From NCBI RefSeq assembly GCF_011170065.1, contig NZ_BLLH01000001.1, positions 186,001-250,000 of the forward strand: a DNA stretch of 64,000 nucleotides. The letters are read 5' to 3'. The notes under the pieces are model-generated. The model saw nothing but the letters and a program-made list of their open reading frames with translations, ran no database searches and had not been told where the DNA came from. Below, piece after piece: positions 60,698 through 64,000 of the stretch. Position 1 is the first letter of the stretch. Every line of letters begins with the position of its first letter. The position numbers and the translations under genes are program-made. The DNA is from Pseudolactococcus insecticola (GTDB lineage Bacteria > Bacillota > Bacilli > Lactobacillales > Streptococcaceae).

Positions 60698-61681
60698 ATG
60701 GCATATCAAATTTTAGGGGAAACGGAGCTTGTCCAAAACGGCGACAATAGCTACTCGTTTGAACTCGACGGTAACTCAGGTTATGACTCTCGTGCGATTT
60801 TGTTTGGGACAAGTCTTGAACCACAAAATCAATCAGGTCTGATCCCGCTCAAAGGCAAAGGCGACATTTCAGCATTTTCAGTCTTGTCAAACCAATACAT
60901 CGGACTGACGAAATCTGACGAAATCACAGGATTGCTCGACTTGCATGGCTATGCGACTCGTGAATACACTGACGGCTTGTCATACGCTCTGACGGGCGGA
61001 TTAGTCCTTTCTGACGCTGGTAAATATCGTAAAGCCATCAACAAGAAGTTTGACGAGCAAGCGATTTTCGGTATTGACGAAGACAAAACGTACAACGTAC
61101 AAGGGACAGTACGTGAGCCAAACTCTGTATTTGCTAAGGCAACTAAGGGATTTGGCACTGGCTCGACTGATACACTGACTGGTCAGACTAAAATCATGTA
61201 CGACATCATGGAAGCAGTTGACTTAATCACTGAATACGGTGGGTCACCAGTTGTAATGCTGCAATCACTGCCAATGTACGAGCTCAATAACTTCACAGCG
61301 GTAATCCCTGGTACGGTATGGCAACATACTCAGACGGACGCAACGTTTGTGACAATGCCTGGTATGCGCCAACGTGCGAAATTGTCAGGATTTGACTTCT
61401 CTAAGGGTAATCAACCATGGATCGTATTTGACCGCAGCTTGCTGTTTTATGCCAAAGTCGGTGAAGTTCGTCTTGAACTTTCAAACTCTGCGTATGATCC
61501 ATTTGAATCATTCACAGGAAACACTGGTAAAGGCGACATCTCGAATCCTGGTAAGTCAACTGGTATCTCATACTGGACGAATGATAAAATCGGCAAACGT
61601 GCGATTGCTTATCTCGACTATGCTTATGTCGGTGGCGAAAACTCAGCGTTTACGAACATTCCCAGCGACACCCCTGAGTGA
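60698..61681 (+). CDS. Major capsid protein
   Basis: A 327-residue structural protein starting at ATG 60698 after AAGGAGG. Its N-terminus (AYQILGETELVQNGDNSYSF), the central TGGLVLSDAGKYRKAINKKFDE and the C-terminal DRSLLFYAKVGEVRLELSNSAYDP fit an HK97-fold capsid protein of SPP1-like heads; position after the scaffold supports this. The zero-frame product ends at 61679-61681, but the +1 frame continues for 35 codons (see next entry). It is translated from read-through and RNA-promoter transcripts only if they pass the strong terminator at 60596-60655. Confidence 0.87.
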   Translation: MAYQILGETELVQNGDNSYSFELDGNSGYDSRAILFGTSLEPQNQSGLIPLKGKGDISAFSVLSNQYIGLTKSDEITGLLDLHGYATREYTDGLSYALTGGLVLSDAGKYRKAINKKFDEQAIFGIDEDKTYNVQGTVREPNSVFAKATKGFGTGSTDTLTGQTKIMYDIMEAVDLITEYGGSPVVMLQSLPMYELNNFTAVIPGTVWQHTQTDATFVTMPGMRQRAKLSGFDFSKGNQPWIVFDRSLLFYAKVGEVRLELSNSAYDPFESFTGNTGKGDISNPGKSTGISYWTNDKIGKRAIAYLDYAYVGGENSAFTNIPSDTPE

Positions 61682-61787
61682 ACCAGGGGGAGATGATGGC
61701 GATGACGACGATGATGAAGTAACGTCAGACAATGACACATCGAGCGTCTATGACAAAGCAGTATATGACGCTGCTGACTATGAATGA
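61671..61787 (+). CDS. +1-frame C-terminal extension of the capsid protein
   Basis: From the C-run at 61671 the +1 frame reads LSEPGGDDGDDDDDEVTSDN and on to AADYE, stop at 61785-61787, and uses all the space to the next gene's SD. The composition (acidic spacer then Tyr/Asp-rich tail) looks coding. CCCCTG (61671-61676) can pair with CAGGGG (61684-61689), so a hairpin overlaps the switch point. A shift of +1 (or -2), programmed or from a single-base indel in the C4 run, would join it to the capsid protein. Confidence 0.55.
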   Translation, partial: PLSEPGGDDGDDDDDEVTSDNDTSSVYDKAVYDAADYE

Positions 61788-61797
61788 GAGGTAGAAA

Positions 61798-62481
61798 ATG
61801 GTAATCAAATCAACAAAGCTTGATATTACAACAGTTCTGCCAAACGACACAGCCTTTTTCTTCCGCATTTACTCAATGCGCAAGGACATGGCGGCATATC
61901 GTTTGGAGCAGGTAACTGACTTTAGTTATAGCTATGAACGTGGGACTGACTCGACGACAACACGGACAACTCGTGGTGTGCGTAATGTCACGACACGAAA
62001 TGGCGATGACAGTAAACAATTGACGTTCACAACAGTAGAGAGTATCTCTGTTGAGGCGCATGAATTGCTACGCTGGGCATACCAAAACGGCGAGCTTATC
62101 GAAATCTGGGAAGTAACGCCAACCATCACGGCTGACGGTGCAACAGTGCTCGATAACACAGGTAAAGCTGTACCTAAAGGCTGGATGCCTGATCGCTACT
62201 GGGTGGGAACGGTAAACGCTGACGACTACTCAAACAACGCAGGCGATGCAACACGTACGCATGAGTGGACGATTGACCTTGAAAACGAGCACGACCAGTC
62301 ATGGATTCAACCAATCGAGTGGATCTTTGGTGATGATCAGACTTATCCAAATGCGTCACTCAAGAAATACACGGCGACGGATAATCCGACTAGCACTGTT
62401 CGTGACACGCAAGTGGACGAACCTCAACCATCATCAGAAGCAAGTCAAAAGGTAGGTGCACAGCCTGCGACACCCTCCTGA
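61798..62481 (+). CDS. Major tail protein (TP901-1 family)
   Basis: A 227-residue tail-tube protein. FRIYSMRKDMAAYRLEQVTDFSYSYERGTDSTTT (two blocks), TFTTVESISVEAHELLRWAYQNGELIEIWEV and DDYSNNAGDATRTHEWTIDL are the pattern of phi13/TP901-1-type tail proteins. GAGAGGTAGAAA precedes the ATG. It follows the capsid gene directly, ahead of the head-tail connector, which is unusual order. The zero frame stops at 62479-62481 after a proline-rich end, while the +1 frame continues for 180 codons. Confidence 0.8.
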   Translation: MVIKSTKLDITTVLPNDTAFFFRIYSMRKDMAAYRLEQVTDFSYSYERGTDSTTTRTTRGVRNVTTRNGDDSKQLTFTTVESISVEAHELLRWAYQNGELIEIWEVTPTITADGATVLDNTGKAVPKGWMPDRYWVGTVNADDYSNNAGDATRTHEWTIDLENEHDQSWIQPIEWIFGDDQTYPNASLKKYTATDNPTSTVRDTQVDEPQPSSEASQKVGAQPATPS

Positions 62482-63025
62482 GGAGGTTGAACCTCCTGTT
62501 TCGAACACGCCAACATATACGTATAGCTTAGCTGCGCAACGTGGTCAGAAATACTATATCGACGGCGCTTTGGCGCTTGATAAATCAGCAGACTGGAATG
62601 GCAGCTCTGCTTCTATGTTTAGCTATACGATGAACGTTACTAGTGATAGTAATGGCGGTGCAATCGGTAATATCGTAGTAAACTTTATCGTTTCAAAATC
62701 GTCAAGCATTGACGCTAGTGGTGCTGTTAAGACGACGTTGAACTATGTTACTTTGCAAAATGTTAGCTGGACTAAAACAGGGACTGAGACATCTAATAGT
62801 GTTGGCACTGTTACAATCAAGATTGGCGACTATATCTACAGTCATGCGATGACCTACTCAGCCGATAACTGGACGGATGAGGTGAATATTAAGACGACGT
62901 TTGCCATCACGCAGACTGCTGCACCAGGAGAGACGACAGCACCTATTATATGGGCTGACGTTACAAGCGGACGTGCTGAGGCTATCTTCACGCATTCAGC
63001 GACGTCAGTGGCGACAGCAGTATAA
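62474..63025 (+). CDS. +1-frame C-terminal domain of the tail protein (probable frameshift product)
   Basis: The +1 frame runs from the shift region to 63025 and encodes PPEEVEPPVSNTPTYTYSLA and then about 165 residues of Thr/Ser-rich, beta-type sequence like the Ig-like decorations on siphophage tail tubes. No good independent start exists (GTG at 62456 has no SD fitting it). The shift region CCC-UCC-UGA at 62473-62481 is followed at once by AGGAGGT-TGA-ACCTCCT, a perfect 7-bp hairpin (62481-62497). A long fused tail protein of about 408 residues is expected. Confidence 0.65.
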   Translation, partial: PPEEVEPPVSNTPTYTYSLAAQRGQKYYIDGALALDKSADWNGSSASMFSYTMNVTSDSNGGAIGNIVVNFIVSKSSSIDASGAVKTTLNYVTLQNVSWTKTGTETSNSVGTVTIKIGDYIYSHAMTYSADNWTDEVNIKTTFAITQTAAPGETTAPIIWADVTSGRAEAIFTHSATSVATAV

Positions 63026-63035
63026 AGGAGAGCTT

Positions 63036-63101
63036 ATGGATAGCGAAACGACGGAAGAAATCACTGAATACTTGTCAGATTCTGACACGATTTTAGTTTG
63101 A
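63036..63101 (+). CDS. Possible 21-residue acidic peptide
   Basis: AAAGGAGAGCTT precedes ATG 63036; product MDSETTEEITEYLSDSDTIL plus Val. Good SD but very short, directly before a terminator. Confidence 0.35.
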   Translation: MDSETTEEITEYLSDSDTILV

Positions 63102-63111
63102 ACCGTTAGGC

Positions 63112-63140
63112 AAAGCGGGGGAAACCTCGCTTTTATTTTA
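63112..63140 (+). terminator. Terminator or attenuator after the tail protein gene
   Basis: AAAGCGGGG / CCTCGCTTT stem (one G-T pair) with a short loop and TTTTATTTT. Confidence 0.75.
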
Positions 63141-63155
63141 GAAAGGATATAAAAA

Positions 63156-63668
63156 ATGGCAGAAAAAACAAGAGATGAGATTAAAGCGACGATGGTAGCT
63201 GGTGAGGTTATCAAGGCTGAGGATATTAGCGATTTTGCGGATAGTGTGCTTTTTAACGAAGAAATTGGTGGATTTATGGCAGAAATTGAAATTCCGCTTT
63301 TTAAAAATGATGTCACGTTCTTTTTCAGAATGGCTAATAGTCCCAATGATTTAAATATAGATGTTGTTATTATATTCACGTATTTTAGTAGACAAAAAGT
63401 AGAGTTCAAAACTGTTGATGATTTCTGGAATAAAATTCCTGCCGGATTTATAAATGCTACTGGATGTTATGCCCTAAATGATAATACTGGAAACAAAGCA
63501 ATTGTATCCATGCTTAAAGTTGGTGACGGAATAATTTTGGGGATTAAAGAAAATGGCACCGCTCAAACGAAAACAGCAATCACAAATGTATCATTTGAAA
63601 ACCAAATCACAGATTTGTCGACTAGAATTTATGCGCCAGTAGGTGCATATGGCGTTCCAGCACCGTAG
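63156..63668 (+). CDS. 170-residue phage structural protein, unknown (possibly head fibre/decoration)
   Basis: The start AEKTRDEIKATMVAGEVIKA and EDISDFADSV resemble N-terminal anchoring segments of phage fibre or decoration proteins; the rest is beta-rich (FKNDVTFFFRMANSPND, GCYALNDNTGNKAIV). GAAAGGATATAAAAA precedes the ATG. It lies between tail protein and connector genes, so a virion role is likely. More AT-rich than neighbours. Confidence 0.6.
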   Translation: MAEKTRDEIKATMVAGEVIKAEDISDFADSVLFNEEIGGFMAEIEIPLFKNDVTFFFRMANSPNDLNIDVVIIFTYFSRQKVEFKTVDDFWNKIPAGFINATGCYALNDNTGNKAIVSMLKVGDGIILGIKENGTAQTKTAITNVSFENQITDLSTRIYAPVGAYGVPAP

Positions 63669-63676
63669 GAGGTAAC

Positions 63677-64000
63677 ATGAGCAACGAAGCAATCACACCT
63701 ATCAACTATGACGCAATCAAAGACGATTTGATGCTGATTGTGGGCATTGACGATGGAGAAGATGATAGTCAGCTTAGGCAGGCTTACCGTCTAGCGAGTG
63801 GCTATCTATATGCGCTTGTGGCTGGCGAGGAGGTCGACACGGTCAAGTTTGAGGCACTTGCTGCAACAGCGCTGAGTGAATCAGCCGTTTATCGTTTTAA
63901 TCGCCTGTCTGAGGAGGGCATGAGTCAGCGCACGCAGGACGGAGAGTCGATAACGTGGGAGTCTGACCCGATGGAGAAATGGGCAGAAGCCATCAAAGCG
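63677..64000 (+). CDS. Head-tail connector protein, 3' end cut by window
   Basis: 108 codons are open from ATG 63677 (GGAGGTAAC upstream) to the right edge. NYDAIKDDLMLIVGIDDGED followed by DSQLRQAYRLASGYLYALV is typical of gp6-like/Phage_connect adaptor proteins that bind the portal. Length is near complete for the family. Confidence 0.78.
   Translation, partial: MSNEAITPINYDAIKDDLMLIVGIDDGEDDSQLRQAYRLASGYLYALVAGEEVDTVKFEALAATALSESAVYRFNRLSEEGMSQRTQDGESITWESDPMEKWAEAIKA

Larger units (their letters stand above)
45798..64000. mobile_element. Left part of a temperate siphophage prophage (P335/TP901-1-like integration and early modules)
   Basis: Order of functions: serine integrase, lysogeny genes (leftward), early genes, recombination, replication, packaging, head, start of tail (rightward). 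All are intact, so the element may be functional. The right end (rest of tail, lysis, attR) is outside the window. Portal, MuF and capsid genes are SPP1-like; the tail protein is TP901-1-family. Confidence 0.93.

Noticed and set aside
62456-62520. GTG 62456 as an independent start for the second tail reading frame
   Set aside because: No SD at a suitable distance (the AGGAGG is downstream of the GTG) and the encoded first residues (HSLRHPPEEV) have no fold logic; frameshift from the tail gene is the simpler reading.

Overview
The window looks like a low-GC member of the Streptococcaceae, most likely a Lactococcus or close relative. The evidence is the run coiA-pepF-methyltransferase-prsA-alaS, lactococcal-style tag genes, a TP901-1-type serine integrase and P335-like phage modules. 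The species is not determined. About 45.7 kb is chromosome; from about 45.8 kb to the right edge is the left part of a prophage.

Chromosome, left to right: an ECF transporter pair (energising ATPase and T component), udk, pta, a Cof-type phosphatase, ftsK, holA and tagD; then a three-gene sulfur/thiol operon (PLP lyase, M20 amidohydrolase, glutathionyl-hydroquinone reductase). From 12.6 to 30.4 kb lies a wall-polymer locus: TagH with a LysM tail, TagG, two CDP-glycerol glycerophosphotransferase-like enzymes, two family-2 glycosyltransferases, two polysaccharide pyruvyl transferases (one fused to a complete MenD-like thiamine-diphosphate enzyme), an SDR-type protein and UDP-galactopyranose mutase. 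Together they suggest a glycerol-phosphate and galactofuranose-containing polymer with an unusual, probably pyruvate-related or C-C-extended decoration. A secreted GH6-like protein and a DUF6270-like protein follow. Next come fhs, an NlpC/P60 hydrolase, an oxidoreductase, coiA, pepF, a GNAT-methyltransferase fusion, prsA and T-box-controlled alaS. Several chromosomal genes have a -10 box exactly 6 bases before the ATG and no Shine-Dalgarno sequence, as expected for leaderless mRNAs.

Prophage: directly after alaS, the first 15 codons of what looks like a type II cas9 gene (RuvC-I motif IGLDIGTN) run into phage DNA, and the large serine integrase ends next to that junction. The phage therefore appears to sit inside cas9 and separate it from its start. 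Then follow a lysogeny module (CI-like repressor plus an unknown gene), a two-promoter early switch, small early genes, RecT/DUF1351, a replisome organiser carrying iteron-like repeats, RusA, and the packaging/head module (TerS, TerL, SPP1-like portal, MuF protein with a variable C-terminal domain, scaffold, major capsid protein, major tail protein, connector).

Non-coding and recoding signals are prominent in the prophage. A promoter-to-terminator RNA of about 380 nt with internal repeats lies between scaffold and capsid genes. Another probable small RNA, a structured leader before the replisome organiser, and two hairpins sharing an identical loop motif lie in the early half. The capsid and the tail protein genes each continue in the +1 frame past their stop codon, at C-rich sites overlapped by hairpins, so programmed frameshifting is likely.
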